From contig WGNJ01000004.1 of the NCBI GenBank assembly GCA_016124635.1, positions 1-64,000 of the forward strand: DNA of 64,000 nucleotides, given 5' to 3'. The DNA is from Alphaproteobacteria bacterium (lineage in GTDB: Bacteria > Pseudomonadota > Alphaproteobacteria > Micropepsales > Micropepsaceae). Position numbers and translations under genes: made by a program. This document shows, piece by piece, positions 16,181 through 27,750 of this stretch. The notes beneath the pieces were generated by a model, which had not been told where the DNA came from, searched no databases, and saw only the letters and a program-made list of their open reading frames with translations. Position 1 is the first letter of the stretch, and the number at the start of each line of letters is the position of its first letter.

Positions 16181-16714
16181 GGGGGTTTCTCGGTCTGCGG
16201 GGAACTGCGGTCCGACCTTAGCGCGCCCGAACGCACCTCGAAACCTACCCGCGAACGATATTGACAAAATCGCAATATCGGACAATCGTCGACGGCATGC
16301 GAATGGATTTCTACAGCGCCAAGTTGCAGCGGCCGGAGGTTGCGATTTCACCAAGTGATGCGGGAGCGAGAGCCCGTGTGTGTATACACTGTAGGAGGAT
16401 ATGTAGCGGATAAAATGGCGGAATTCAGCCGATGTAGCGGATTAGAGGGGGGTACGGTGGTTTCCCGAGACGGGAGCCATTCCCAGCGCCCGACGCGGCC
16501 GCACCGGCTGCGCCAGTGCTCACAATCGTGAGCATGGCGACCGCCAAGTCCGCCGCATGAAGCGCGCCCGCAAGATGAAACAGAGCCCGCGGAGTCTTCT
16601 CGATGATTTCGCAACCGCAGCGTAGCGCGAATTGCCGCGTCAGGAACCATTCGGCAAGAGATTTCGTTTTTAATGGGCCCTCAGACTTGAGACACGCGGA
16701 AGGACAAAGGACCC
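16181..16714. other. 534-bp region without a supported gene
   Basis: I find no convincing coding frame here. It holds an inverted repeat (16256-16280) and an 11-bp direct repeat, ATGTAGCGGAT, at 16401-16411 and 16432-16442. Weak frames at 16340-16531 (+) and 16425-16769 (-) lack ribosome sites and recognisable content. The right end carries the promoter and ribosome site of the small gene at 16715. Confidence 0.6.
16256..16280. repeat. inverted repeat CGATATTG-N9-CAATATCG
   Basis: Perfect 8-bp arms separated by ACAAAATCG, upstream of the gene starting at 16180. The same arms recur at 52245-52263 with a 1-bp spacer. A shared regulator site is possible. Confidence 0.5.
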
Positions 16715-16933
16715 ATGGAAGAGGTCGACATTGCCCGAGCCAAAATCGATCCGCGCGGCGTCTTTTCAAATCCGCGCGACGTCCTCGGCCTAACCGGTAT
16801 CGACGAAACCGACCGGTTCATCATTCTGTGGCGCTGGCGCGCTCAGGCCAAAAAGGACGGCGATCGCGTGCACGCCAAGAATCTGAAGCGCATGATCTTC
16901 GAGCTCGAGCAAGCGACGATCGACGCGCGTTAG
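16715..16933 (+). CDS. small conserved-type protein of unknown function
   Basis: A 72-aa protein. The centre reads FSNPRDVLGLTGIDETDRFIILWRWRAQAKK, which resembles a small alphaproteobacterial family with the pattern F-x2-P-x2-V-L followed by I-L-x2-W-x3-A; their function is unknown. AAAGGA lies five bases before the ATG. The last 4 bp overlap the end of the convergent methyltransferase gene. Confidence 0.75.
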   Translation: MEEVDIARAKIDPRGVFSNPRDVLGLTGIDETDRFIILWRWRAQAKKDGDRVHAKNLKRMIFELEQATIDAR

Positions 16934-17409
16934 ATCCAGCGCCGCGTCCGGCGCGCATAGTCGTCGAACGCCGTCCCGAACTGTCGGCGCATTTTCTCTT
17001 CCTCGAACGGAATGTGCGCGATGCTGGCCGTGGCAAAGAGCAGCATCGGCGCGGCGAACATTGGCAGCGATCCCACGCAAAACGCGATGCCGAGCGTAAA
17101 CAGCACCAGCGACAGATACATCGGGTTGCGCGTGTAGCGAAACGGCCCCGCGATCACGAGCTTTTTGTTGGTCTCGGACGTCGGATTGAGTTCGGTCCCC
17201 TCGCGCCGGAACAGCGTCACAGCCCAAATGGACAAGCCGAGCCCCGCGCCGATGAGCACGATACCAAGGGGGAGCACCGTGAGATCCGCGATCGATTTCC
17301 ACGGATAGATCGCGCTGAGCGCGCCCATACCGAGAACGTATATGAGGGCCCAAATCGGCGGCGGCAGATTGACGATCACGGCGCAACTCCCTCTTTGAGC
17401 GTCGGCCAA
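16930..17409 (-). CDS. isoprenylcysteine carboxyl methyltransferase (ICMT)-family protein
   Basis: A 159-aa integral membrane protein with about four hydrophobic segments. It has the ICMT/PEMT SAM-binding core: LVIAGPFRYTRNPMYLSLVLF, followed by IPFEEEKMRRQFGTAFDDYARRTRRWI. Bacterial members methylate diverse small lipophilic or carboxylate substrates, and their natural substrate is usually unknown because bacteria rarely prenylate proteins. The exact start is uncertain. It converges with the small gene at 16715. Confidence 0.85.
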   Translation of the reverse strand: MADAQRGSCAVIVNLPPPIWALIYVLGMGALSAIYPWKSIADLTVLPLGIVLIGAGLGLSIWAVTLFRREGTELNPTSETNKKLVIAGPFRYTRNPMYLSLVLFTLGIAFCVGSLPMFAAPMLLFATASIAHIPFEEEKMRRQFGTAFDDYARRTRRWI

Positions 17410-17549
17410 GCTACACGGCGCGGCGCGTGCTTGACACCCACGCCGCCGAACCTATCGTTGGAAATCCGGGCCGCGGCAGTCGCCCGGTCCTCCCAGACGG
17501 CTATCGTCCAAGCACTGCTCTGTTGGGTTGCTACCCAGGAGGGAAACCT

Positions 17550-18740
17550 ATGACGATGCCGGTCACGACCAACATCTACCTCGCCCGAGCGTTGCGCGAC
17601 TTCGGCGATGGTTTCATCGCCCTCCTCTTGCCCGTCTATCTTACGGCATTGGGTTTCGACGCCTTCGACATCGGCGCCGTCGCGACGCTCGCGCTCCTCG
17701 GTTCAGCGCTGACGACGCTCGCCATCGGCCTCGTCGGCGCCAAATTCGATCTGCGCGTGCTCCTCATAACAGCCTCCGCGCTGATGGTCGCCACGGGCCT
17801 TGCCTTCGCGGCATCCTGGAGTCTTCTCATCATCGTGCCGATCGCCTTCGTCGGCACCATCAATCCGAGCGCCGGCAACGTCTCCATCTTCGTGCCGCTC
17901 GAGCACGCGGTGCTCGCGCGCTCGGTGGCAAGCGCCGAGCGCACGGCGATGTTCGCGCGCTACGGCCTGATCGGCGCCTTCGCCGCGGCGGCCGGTTCAC
18001 TCGCGGCCGCCAGCCCGGAGTTGATGACCGCGCTCGGCCTCACGCAGCTCACGGCTCTGAAGTTGATGTTCGTCGCCTATGCCGGACTGGGCGTCGCCGG
18101 GGCGTTGGCCTATGTGCAACTCCCGCCAGAACCGCCATTGCCTCAAACGACCGCGACCGCGCTCGGCCCCTCGCGCGCGATCGTCTACAAGCTCGCCGCA
18201 CTTTTCAGCATCGACGCCTTTGCCGGCGGCTTCGCCGTGCAGTCGCTGATGGCGCTCTGGTTGTTCGACAAGTTCGGTCTGTCGCTCACCGCCGCCGGTA
18301 TTTTCTTCTTCTGGGCGGGCCTTCTGTCGGCCTTTTCCTATCCGGTCGCAGCCTGGCTCGCGCGCCGCATCGGCCTGATCAACACGATGGTCTACACGCA
18401 CATCCCATCGAGCGTGTGCCTGATCGTCGCCGCCGTCGTCCCCAATGTGTACGCGGCGCTAGGTCTGCTGCTCGTCCGCTTCGCGCTCTCGCAAATGGAC
18501 GTGCCGACGCGCTCGTCCTACGTGATGGCGGTGGTCACGCCGCCCGAGCGCACCGCTGCCGCAAGCTTCACCGCCGTACCGCGCAGCCTGGCGTCGGCGC
18601 TAAGCCCCGTGCTCGCCGGCGCGCTCTACGCCGCAGGCTTCCAGGCATGGCCGCTCGTCCTCTGCGGCGCATTGAAGATCGCCTACGACTTGGCGCTGCT
18701 GTGGACGTTCCGGCATGTGCGCCCGCCGGAGGAGCAATGA
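17550..18740 (+). CDS. MFS transporter
   Basis: A 396-aa major facilitator superfamily transporter with about 12 transmembrane helices. The first reads FGDGFIALLLPVYLTALGF, and the second half begins near residue 215. The substrate is unknown. A similar layout occurs in drug- or sugar-type exporters. GGAGGG lies six bases before the ATG at 17550; an upstream in-frame start at 17427 is not supported. Its stop converges on rodA (18742), with no room for a terminator between them. Confidence 0.88.
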   Translation: MTMPVTTNIYLARALRDFGDGFIALLLPVYLTALGFDAFDIGAVATLALLGSALTTLAIGLVGAKFDLRVLLITASALMVATGLAFAASWSLLIIVPIAFVGTINPSAGNVSIFVPLEHAVLARSVASAERTAMFARYGLIGAFAAAAGSLAAASPELMTALGLTQLTALKLMFVAYAGLGVAGALAYVQLPPEPPLPQTTATALGPSRAIVYKLAALFSIDAFAGGFAVQSLMALWLFDKFGLSLTAAGIFFFWAGLLSAFSYPVAAWLARRIGLINTMVYTHIPSSVCLIVAAVVPNVYAALGLLLVRFALSQMDVPTRSSYVMAVVTPPERTAAASFTAVPRSLASALSPVLAGALYAAGFQAWPLVLCGALKIAYDLALLWTFRHVRPPEEQ

Positions 18741-18741
18741 G

Positions 18742-19896
18742 CTACCAGATGTTCGCGGCCGAACGGGGAATGTCGACCCCGCTGTGGATCTGCACGGAAA
18801 GCAAGAGCCCGAAGCCGAACAGCACCGTGATCAGCGCCGTGCCTCCGTACGACACCAACGGCAGCGGAATGCCGACGACGGGAATGAGCCCCATCGACAT
18901 CGAGGTATTGATCAGGATGTAGAGCAGGAAATTGAGACACACGCCCATCGCCACCAGCCGCCCGAAATGACTTCGGGCCTCGAGCGCGATCAGCGTCCCT
19001 TGCACCAGGATGGCGAGATAGAGCCCCATCAGCGTCAAGACGCCGAGGAGGCCGAACTCCTCGCCGAGCACCGTGAAGATGAAATCGGTTTGCTTCTCGG
19101 GCAGGAAGTTGAGCCGGCTCTGCGTACCCTGGAGATAGCCCTTGCCCGCGATGCCGCCGGAGCCGAGCGCGATCTTCGACTGCAAGATGTTGTAGCCCGC
19201 GCCGAGAGGGTCGCGATCGGGGTCGAGGAACGTGAGCACGCGCTCACGCTGATAGTCGTGCAGGAAGTTCCAGCCGACCGGGACCGCCGCGATCCCCAGC
19301 GCCACCACCGGCACGATGATCTTCCACGACAGCCCGGACAGGAACAGCATCCCGCACCCGCCGACCACGAGGATCGTCGCCGTGCCGAGATTGGGCTGCA
19401 TCAGCACCAACCCCGCCGGCACCATGATCAGCAACAGCGCCGGAATGAGGCGCAGCGGCTTCGACACATCTTCGAGATTCAATCCGTGCAGATAGCGCGA
19501 CAGCGCCAGGATCAGCGCGATCTTCATCAGCTCGGACGGCTGCAGCTGCAACGGCCCGATCTCGATCCAACGCTCAGCGCCTTTGCCGGCCCGGCCAAAG
19601 AACTCGACCGCACCCAGCAGCAACAGCGTCGCGGCATAGGCAGGATACGCCAGCGAGATCCAAGCGCGGATGTCGATCAGCGCGACGACGAACATGATCA
19701 CGATGCCGATGCCGAAGCGGATCATTTGGCGTCCGGCCCACGGCTCGAGGCTGCCTTGCGCGACCGAGTAGAGCATCGCGAAACCGATGCAGCAGACCGC
19801 CGTGATGAAGCCGACCACGATCCAATTGATCGACGCGATCTTGTCGCTGAAGCGGAGCTCGCGGCCGGTCGGTCCGAAGGTATTGTTGAGCGGCAT
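18742..19896 (-). CDS. rodA: rod shape-determining protein RodA (SEDS peptidoglycan glycosyltransferase)
   Basis: A 384-aa SEDS-family membrane protein that polymerises lipid II into glycan strands for side-wall growth, paired with PBP2. Conserved stretches include YSVAQGS, LQLQPSELMKIALILALSRY, LPEKQTDFIFTVLGEEFGLLG and the C-terminal MSMGLIPVVGIPLPLVSYGGTALITVL. It starts 9 bp after the mrdA stop and is the last gene of the mre operon. Confidence 0.95.
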   Translation of the reverse strand: MPLNNTFGPTGRELRFSDKIASINWIVVGFITAVCCIGFAMLYSVAQGSLEPWAGRQMIRFGIGIVIMFVVALIDIRAWISLAYPAYAATLLLLGAVEFFGRAGKGAERWIEIGPLQLQPSELMKIALILALSRYLHGLNLEDVSKPLRLIPALLLIMVPAGLVLMQPNLGTATILVVGGCGMLFLSGLSWKIIVPVVALGIAAVPVGWNFLHDYQRERVLTFLDPDRDPLGAGYNILQSKIALGSGGIAGKGYLQGTQSRLNFLPEKQTDFIFTVLGEEFGLLGVLTLMGLYLAILVQGTLIALEARSHFGRLVAMGVCLNFLLYILINTSMSMGLIPVVGIPLPLVSYGGTALITVLFGFGLLLSVQIHSGVDIPRSAANIW

Positions 19897-19905
19897 ACGC
19901 GGCCC

Positions 19906-21777
19906 CTAACCCGAAACTGCGGCGGTGCCGGCGGTACGCGTGCCAGGCACGAACGACGGCTTGCCCGCTGGATCGCGCTGCAGCGCCAGGATCATCATGT
20001 CCTTCGCAATCGGCGCGGCCACTTTGGAGCCGCCGCCGCCGTGCTCGACGACAACCGCGACCGCGTATTTGGGTTTCGCCACTGGCGCAAACGCGATGAA
20101 CAGAGCGTGGTCACGATACTCCCACGGAATTTGGTCTGGCGACTTTCCACGAAGTTCGTCGGTGATGCGGCGGATCTGAGCCGTGCCGCTCTTTCCCGCC
20201 ATTTCGAACCCATCGATGTTGATGCGCGAGCGCGCGGCGGTTCCGCCCTCGTTGACCACGGCATCCATTCCGTCATGCACGATCGCTACGTGCGCCGGAT
20301 CGAGATTGAGATTGAGGATGGGTGGCAATTCGCGCGGCTTGTCACCAAAGCTCTTAATCACGTGCGGCGTGACGGTCTTGCCGCCGTTCGCTAGTCGCGC
20401 ACACATCACGCAAAGCTGCAATGGCGTGAGCAACAGGGCGCCCTGGCCGATGCCGACATTGTAGGTTTCGCCCGTTGTCCATTTGCCGAGGCCCCGGCGC
20501 GTCTTCCAATCTTGCCCGGGCACCAGGCCGGATTTCTCGCCGGGTATCTCGAGGCCATAGACTTGACCGAGACCGAACCGCTTCGCCATCGCTTCGATCG
20601 CATCGATACCAGCTCTGCGCGCACACTCGTAAAAATATATATCGCAGGAGTTCTTGATTGCCGCATGCATATCCATCGAGCCGTGGCCGCCCCTCTTCCA
20701 GCAATGGAAGACGTGGTTGCCGAGCGCGACCGCGCCGGTGCAGGTCACGCGGTTGGAAGGCTTCATCGCACCTGATTCAAGCGCGGCGAGCGCCACGATC
20801 GGCTTGAACGTCGATCCCGGCGGATAGACGCCGGTGATCGCCTTGTTCAACAAAGGCTTCAGCGGATCTTGGTTGAGCTCTTTCCACAATTGTGGCGTTA
20901 CGGTCGTCGTGAACGGATTGGGATCGAAGCCCGGGGCCGACACGATCGAAATCACCTCGCCGTTGTTGACGTCCATCATGACGGCCGAGCCCGACTGGCC
21001 GCGAAGATGCTCCTCGGTCAGCTTCTGGATCTCCATATCGAGCGTCATGACGACGTCTTGACCGGGCTCGCCTTCGCGCCGCGACAGCTCGCGAATGACA
21101 CGTCCGTAGGCGTTCACTTCCACCTGCGCCGCGCCAGGTTTTCCCCGCAACTCGACGTCTGCAGCCTTCTCGACGCCGGACCTGCCGACGCGAAAGCCGG
21201 GCAGCGACAGCAGTTCAGGATCCTCGTCGATGTCCTCATCCGTGGGCCCAGCGACATATCCGAGAACGTGCGACAGCCAGGGGCCGAACGGATAGTTGCG
21301 TAACTCGCCGACGTCGGGCTCGATCCCCGCAAGATCGGGCGCGTTGATGTTGACCTTCGAGAATTGATCCCAATCCAGACCTTCCGTGACCAACACAGGC
21401 TTGAACGGCTTGCTGTGCCTGACTTCGCGCAGAACTCGCTGGATACGCGCTTCAGGCAACGGCACCAGCTGCGCCAACTCGCGCAGCGTCGCTTCAGGAT
21501 CTTTGGTTTGTTCGGGGATAATCAGGACGCGGTAGTTTTGCGACGTATTGGCGAGTTCGACGCCGAATCGATCGTAGACGCGCCCGCGCGGCGGCGCGAT
21601 CAGCTGAACGTTGACCCGATTGTCTTCGGCCAACATCGTGAACTGGTCTTGCTGCAAAACCTGAAGCTGGAACATCCGCCCAGCAAGCACCGTGTAGATA
21701 CCGACCACGCCGCCGGACAACAACAGCGTACGCCTAGTGAAGGCGCGATGTCGGACACTATCGCGGCCGTCCATCAT
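19906..21777 (-). CDS. mrdA: penicillin-binding protein 2 (transpeptidase)
   Basis: A 623-aa class B PBP. It has an N-terminal membrane anchor (about 16-38), a dimerisation/pedestal region with RGRVYDRFG near residue 64, and the transpeptidase domain. Active-site motifs are S322-TFK (PPGSTFKPIVAL), S377-CD and K529-SGT. It cross-links new peptidoglycan for elongation together with RodA and MreBCD. Two tandem start codons (21777 or 21774) are possible. The gene lies between mreD and rodA, the usual order. Confidence 0.95.
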   Translation of the reverse strand: MMDGRDSVRHRAFTRRTLLLSGGVVGIYTVLAGRMFQLQVLQQDQFTMLAEDNRVNVQLIAPPRGRVYDRFGVELANTSQNYRVLIIPEQTKDPEATLRELAQLVPLPEARIQRVLREVRHSKPFKPVLVTEGLDWDQFSKVNINAPDLAGIEPDVGELRNYPFGPWLSHVLGYVAGPTDEDIDEDPELLSLPGFRVGRSGVEKAADVELRGKPGAAQVEVNAYGRVIRELSRREGEPGQDVVMTLDMEIQKLTEEHLRGQSGSAVMMDVNNGEVISIVSAPGFDPNPFTTTVTPQLWKELNQDPLKPLLNKAITGVYPPGSTFKPIVALAALESGAMKPSNRVTCTGAVALGNHVFHCWKRGGHGSMDMHAAIKNSCDIYFYECARRAGIDAIEAMAKRFGLGQVYGLEIPGEKSGLVPGQDWKTRRGLGKWTTGETYNVGIGQGALLLTPLQLCVMCARLANGGKTVTPHVIKSFGDKPRELPPILNLNLDPAHVAIVHDGMDAVVNEGGTAARSRINIDGFEMAGKSGTAQIRRITDELRGKSPDQIPWEYRDHALFIAFAPVAKPKYAVAVVVEHGGGGSKVAAPIAKDMMILALQRDPAGKPSFVPGTRTAGTAAVSG

Positions 21778-21790
21778 GGCAGCAACGTCC

Positions 21791-22324
21791 TCACAGCCGC
21801 TCGGGCGCCGTGGTCATGACACGACGCAAGATCATGAAAAGCGGAGCAATGAGCGGAAACACAATCGCGGTTACCGCAGCCTGTAGAAAGATTTCGCCGG
21901 GCGGAATCCAACGATTGTAGATCGTCGACGCCAATAGCCACGTCGCAATGGACGCAAGGCCGCCGACAGCGACAAACCCCAGCCAGACGCCCATCACCGT
22001 TCGGCCGATGAAGAAGACGCGCTGCGACAGCGTGAATCCATACACGGCAAGATAGATGATCGCCCAAAAGCCGAACGGCCCGCCCGAACAAAAATCCTGC
22101 ACGATGCCAAGCGAAAAGATAGCGGCCGGTGGAAACAGCGCTGGTGCATAAACCGCCCAAAAGAACGCAGCAATTATTCCGAGATCGGGGCCCGGCACCC
22201 AGCCGCCGAAGAGATTGACCGGCACCATCGACAAGACCATGGCAAGCGCCGTCGCCAAGAACGGCATCGACACGAAGAGCGCCCGTCCGAGGAGAATGAT
22301 CACTGATTGAAGGAGATCCGACAT
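21791..22324 (-). CDS. mreD: rod shape-determining protein MreD
   Basis: About 177 aa, nearly all transmembrane (five or six helices), with PGPDLGIIAAFFWAVYAP and GIVQDFCSGGPFGFWAIIYLAVYG as the family core. It is part of the elongasome linking MreC to PBP2/RodA. The ATG at 22324 follows AAGGAGG closely; a TTG five codons upstream (22339) is an alternative. The start overlaps or abuts the mreC stop, implying translational coupling. Confidence 0.92.
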   Translation of the reverse strand: MSDLLQSVIILLGRALFVSMPFLATALAMVLSMVPVNLFGGWVPGPDLGIIAAFFWAVYAPALFPPAAIFSLGIVQDFCSGGPFGFWAIIYLAVYGFTLSQRVFFIGRTVMGVWLGFVAVGGLASIATWLLASTIYNRWIPPGEIFLQAAVTAIVFPLIAPLFMILRRVMTTAPERL

Positions 22325-22335
22325 TGCCTCCTTCC

Positions 22336-23451
22336 TCAATTCGTCGTGGGCGAGGCGGCCTGCACGACCGCGGGCCTTGGTGCCGCGGCCGCCGTTGCCG
22401 CCGGCGGAGAGAACGGTTCGTCCAAGTTCGCCGGTTTTGTGCGCTTTGGTTTTGGCGGCGGCCGCCGAGTTGCGTGCACCGGCGGTGTGGCTTGCGCCGT
22501 CGGCACGGCTGCAGCCGGTACGACGGCTTCCGGTGTCGGCGCAACCGCGGCGCCAGGCGCGGGCTGTTCAGTGATCGCGCCCGGCAAAGGTTCGGCGGGC
22601 GCGGAGTTGACGTCGACTTGCGCCGTGTAGCGCAAGATGCGAACGAAATCGGCGCGGCCTTCTCCGGTATAGAGATTGACACGCGGCGCACGTGAATCGC
22701 TGGCCACCACACCGACCGGAATGCCCGGCGGAAACACGCCCCCGTCTGGCGTCGTCACGACACGCGCTCCCGCGGGTATACGTGCGCCCGCCGGTAGATA
22801 CTCGAGTGTGGGATGCACGGAATTGTCGCCCGTCAAGATGGCCTTCAAGTTCACGCCCTCGACCATCACCGGAATGCGGCTGTTGAGATCGGTCAGTAGG
22901 AGAATACGAGCCGAGCGGTTTCCCGAGGCGATGACGCGGCCGATAAGCCCGAGCTCGTCGACGACCGCCTGACCCTTGGCGATCCCCTGGTCATGGCCGG
23001 CATTTACAAGCACCGTATGGACGAAAGGCCCGCTCGCGTCCGCAATGACGCGCGCCGCCACCGAAGCAACGGGCGCATCGGTTTGTGCCTTTAGTAAATC
23101 TTCGTAGCGCGCGACCTTCCGTTCTAGCTCGACCAATTCATTTTGCTTAGCCAGGAGACGTGCGTTCTCCTCACGCAGCCGCTGATTTTCTTCATAAACG
23201 GACAGCAGCGAGTCGAGGCCCTGTCCCCACCGCTTGAACATCGCGGCGGGCTGTGCGGCCAGCTCATACAACGGCGTCGCCGCGTCGTTCACCGCTTCGC
23301 GCGCCGAATCGAAGATGCCTATCTGCGCGCGGCTCGCGATCATGATGGCGACAGCCAACACGACAAAGAACAGGAACGACAGGTTGCTGGTGACAAAAGC
23401 CCAGTTGCCTGCGTCGGACAGTTTGCGGCGCTGCTTACGGTCCCACGCCAT
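22336..23451 (-). CDS. mreC: rod shape-determining protein MreC
   Basis: About 371 aa. A single N-terminal transmembrane helix (SNLSFLFFVVLAVAIMIA) is followed by a coiled coil (VYEENQRLREENARLLAKQNELVELERKVARYEDLLKA) and the periplasmic beta domain with VLVNAGHDQGIAKGQAVVDELGLIGRVI. The C-terminal 70 residues are a proline/alanine-rich tail ending near AVVQAASPTTN, longer than in E. coli. ATG at 23451 is taken as start; a GTG at 23499 is possible. It bridges MreB to periplasmic synthesis enzymes. Confidence 0.93.
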   Translation of the reverse strand: MAWDRKQRRKLSDAGNWAFVTSNLSFLFFVVLAVAIMIASRAQIGIFDSAREAVNDAATPLYELAAQPAAMFKRWGQGLDSLLSVYEENQRLREENARLLAKQNELVELERKVARYEDLLKAQTDAPVASVAARVIADASGPFVHTVLVNAGHDQGIAKGQAVVDELGLIGRVIASGNRSARILLLTDLNSRIPVMVEGVNLKAILTGDNSVHPTLEYLPAGARIPAGARVVTTPDGGVFPPGIPVGVVASDSRAPRVNLYTGEGRADFVRILRYTAQVDVNSAPAEPLPGAITEQPAPGAAVAPTPEAVVPAAAVPTAQATPPVHATRRPPPKPKRTKPANLDEPFSPPAATAAAAPRPAVVQAASPTTN

Positions 23452-23504
23452 CGCGCGCTTTGTTACCTCTTGCGACCGCAGGAAGCGCGGTCGCGTCACT
23501 CATA

Positions 23505-26164
<2,660 letters not shown>

Positions 26165-26279
26165 ATTCAATCGCCTTCTGACCCGCTGGTGTAGCGGTGC
26201 GGTTGCATCTGAGGGCTTCCTTCCATCCTCTCCTCTAGACACTGGCCGCGTTGCCCAACTGGCGCGACCGCGCATGTGC

Positions 26280-26402
26280 CTAGAGGCAAGTAAGTAGAAG
26301 CTTCAGTGTCCGCAGCGACTGAGTGGATGCGGCGCGCGCAGACAAACGGATCGGGTTTGCACCCGACCGTACTGTCGCATCGATGGTCCGCAGTTCACCC
26401 AT
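26280..26402 (-). promoter_or_regulatory. leuL: candidate leucine leader peptide for leuA attenuation
   Basis: A 40-codon reading frame on the leuA strand, ending 115 bp before leuA. Its last residues read LRTLKLLLTCL then TAG, with six leucine codons in the last 11, including CTT-CTA-CTT in a row. A hairpin with a GCAA tetraloop (TCGGGT...ACCCGA, 26351-26366) forms within it, and GGTCGCG/CGCGGCC can pair just after the stop. The ribosome site at 26402 is weak and the true start may be later. No U-tract terminator is visible, so the mechanism is uncertain. The 280 bp between this frame and modC (26403-26682) hold no gene I can support. Confidence 0.5.
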
Positions 26403-26682
26403 GCCTACTCACGCTTCACGCCGCCGGCTTGTGGCAGGCGTTCACCATAGGACTGCGGCGTTAAGGTCCGATGAAATCGGCCGACAACTCCGCGTCGTTC
26501 TTACAGAATCTTTAGTGCGAATCGGCCTGCACACGCAATCGAAAAGCCACCCTTTCAACGCATCTGAAGTTGATTTTGGCGCCTGCTGAAGCCCGTGCAA
26601 CAGCGCCAGGGAGACGACGCGTTCCAAATTCCTCGCTCAGCAATCGGTCCAAAAAGCGGGCATTTTCTTAGAATTTGCGGAA

Positions 26683-27750
26683 TTAGCGCCCAATAGCGAC
26701 CGATTTGACCAGCGCGACAACTTCTAGTCCGGCGGCTAGCCCCAGCCGGCGCGCCGCGTCGGCAGTAACCTCCGATAGGAGGAAACCCTCACCGACAGCG
26801 AGTTTCAGCCGCACGATGTAACCTGGGTACTCGCCGATCTCGACCACCCTTCCCCGAAAGACATTCTGCACGGAGATGTTTCGCGGTTCGTCCAAAGCCA
26901 AGGCAACGTCCTTGGCCGCAATCCGGATCGACAGTCGGGAGCCGACATTGCGATCCATCAAAGCAACCCTAACCCGTCCGATCGGCGTCCCAAGCGAGGT
27001 CAGCCCCGCCTCCTGGTCGCTTGCTTCCACCCGGCACTCGAGCACGACGCCCGAGCCGAACCCTTCCGCCCCCTGGGGTAGAGAAAGGCGTGCGGTCACC
27101 TCGCCGAGCGCCCCCGACGCAACCACTTGGCCGGCGTCGATCAGCACAATGTCCGACGCCAGGCGGACGACTTCGCCGACGTCGTGACTCACATAGAGGA
27201 TCGGGATTCCGAACTCACTGTTAAGGATTTCGAAATAGGGCAACGCCTCCGCCTTGCGCCCCTCGTCCAGTGAGGCCATCGGTTCATCCATCAACAGCAG
27301 CTGAGGCTGAGACAGCAGAGCACGGCCGAGCGCCACGCGTTGCCGCTCGCCCCCGGACAACGTTACGGGGCGTCGCTCCAACAAGGGGGCAATGTCGAGC
27401 ACACCGAGCACCGCATCGAGTGAAATGCGTTTCTCGCCGACCGCCCGCTCAAACCCATAGAGCAAGTTCTGACGGACAGTCATATGCGGGAAGAGCCGGC
27501 CGTCCTGAAACACGATGCCGACCCGCCTGCGGTTCACGGGGACGTCGACGCCTACATTCGAGTCGAAGAACACCATGTCGCCGACGCGGATCCGCCCGGC
27601 GTCCGGACGGAGCAAGCCGACGATCGCCTTGACGATACTGCTCTTGCCGGCACCGGAACGGCCAAACAATGCGGTGACGCCCTCGCCGCCTTCGAATTGA
27701 ACGTCGAGCGAGAATGCGCCGAGCCGTTTCTTGATGTCGACCTCGATCAC
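26683..27750 (-). CDS. modC: molybdate ABC transporter ATP-binding protein
   Basis: A 355-aa ABC ATPase energising molybdate import. It has Walker A FGRSGAGKSS, the signature VTLSGGERQRVALGRALL, Walker B LLLMDEPMASLD and the switch His in YVSHDVGEV. The C-terminal third (about 225-355) carries the Mop/TOBE-type region that binds molybdate in ModC (SVQNVFRGRVVEIGEYPGYIVRLKLAVGEGFLLSEVT). It overlaps the end of modB by 4 bp and is the last gene of modABC. Confidence 0.95.
   Translation of the reverse strand: MIEVDIKKRLGAFSLDVQFEGGEGVTALFGRSGAGKSSIVKAIVGLLRPDAGRIRVGDMVFFDSNVGVDVPVNRRRVGIVFQDGRLFPHMTVRQNLLYGFERAVGEKRISLDAVLGVLDIAPLLERRPVTLSGGERQRVALGRALLSQPQLLLMDEPMASLDEGRKAEALPYFEILNSEFGIPILYVSHDVGEVVRLASDIVLIDAGQVVASGALGEVTARLSLPQGAEGFGSGVVLECRVEASDQEAGLTSLGTPIGRVRVALMDRNVGSRLSIRIAAKDVALALDEPRNISVQNVFRGRVVEIGEYPGYIVRLKLAVGEGFLLSEVTADAARRLGLAAGLEVVALVKSVAIGR

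Noticed and set aside
16340..16531. 63-codon plus-strand frame in the 16.2-16.7 kb gap
   Set aside because: No family resemblance, no convincing ribosome site, and it crosses the direct repeats.
18715..20394. 559-codon plus-strand frame opposite rodA and mrdA
   Set aside because: Antisense shadow; its composition (Arg, His, Gln, Asp) is unlike any protein family I know.
26323..26589. 88-codon plus-strand frame between leuA and modC
   Set aside because: No ribosome site, and it overlaps the leu leader region on the other strand, which has a better explanation.
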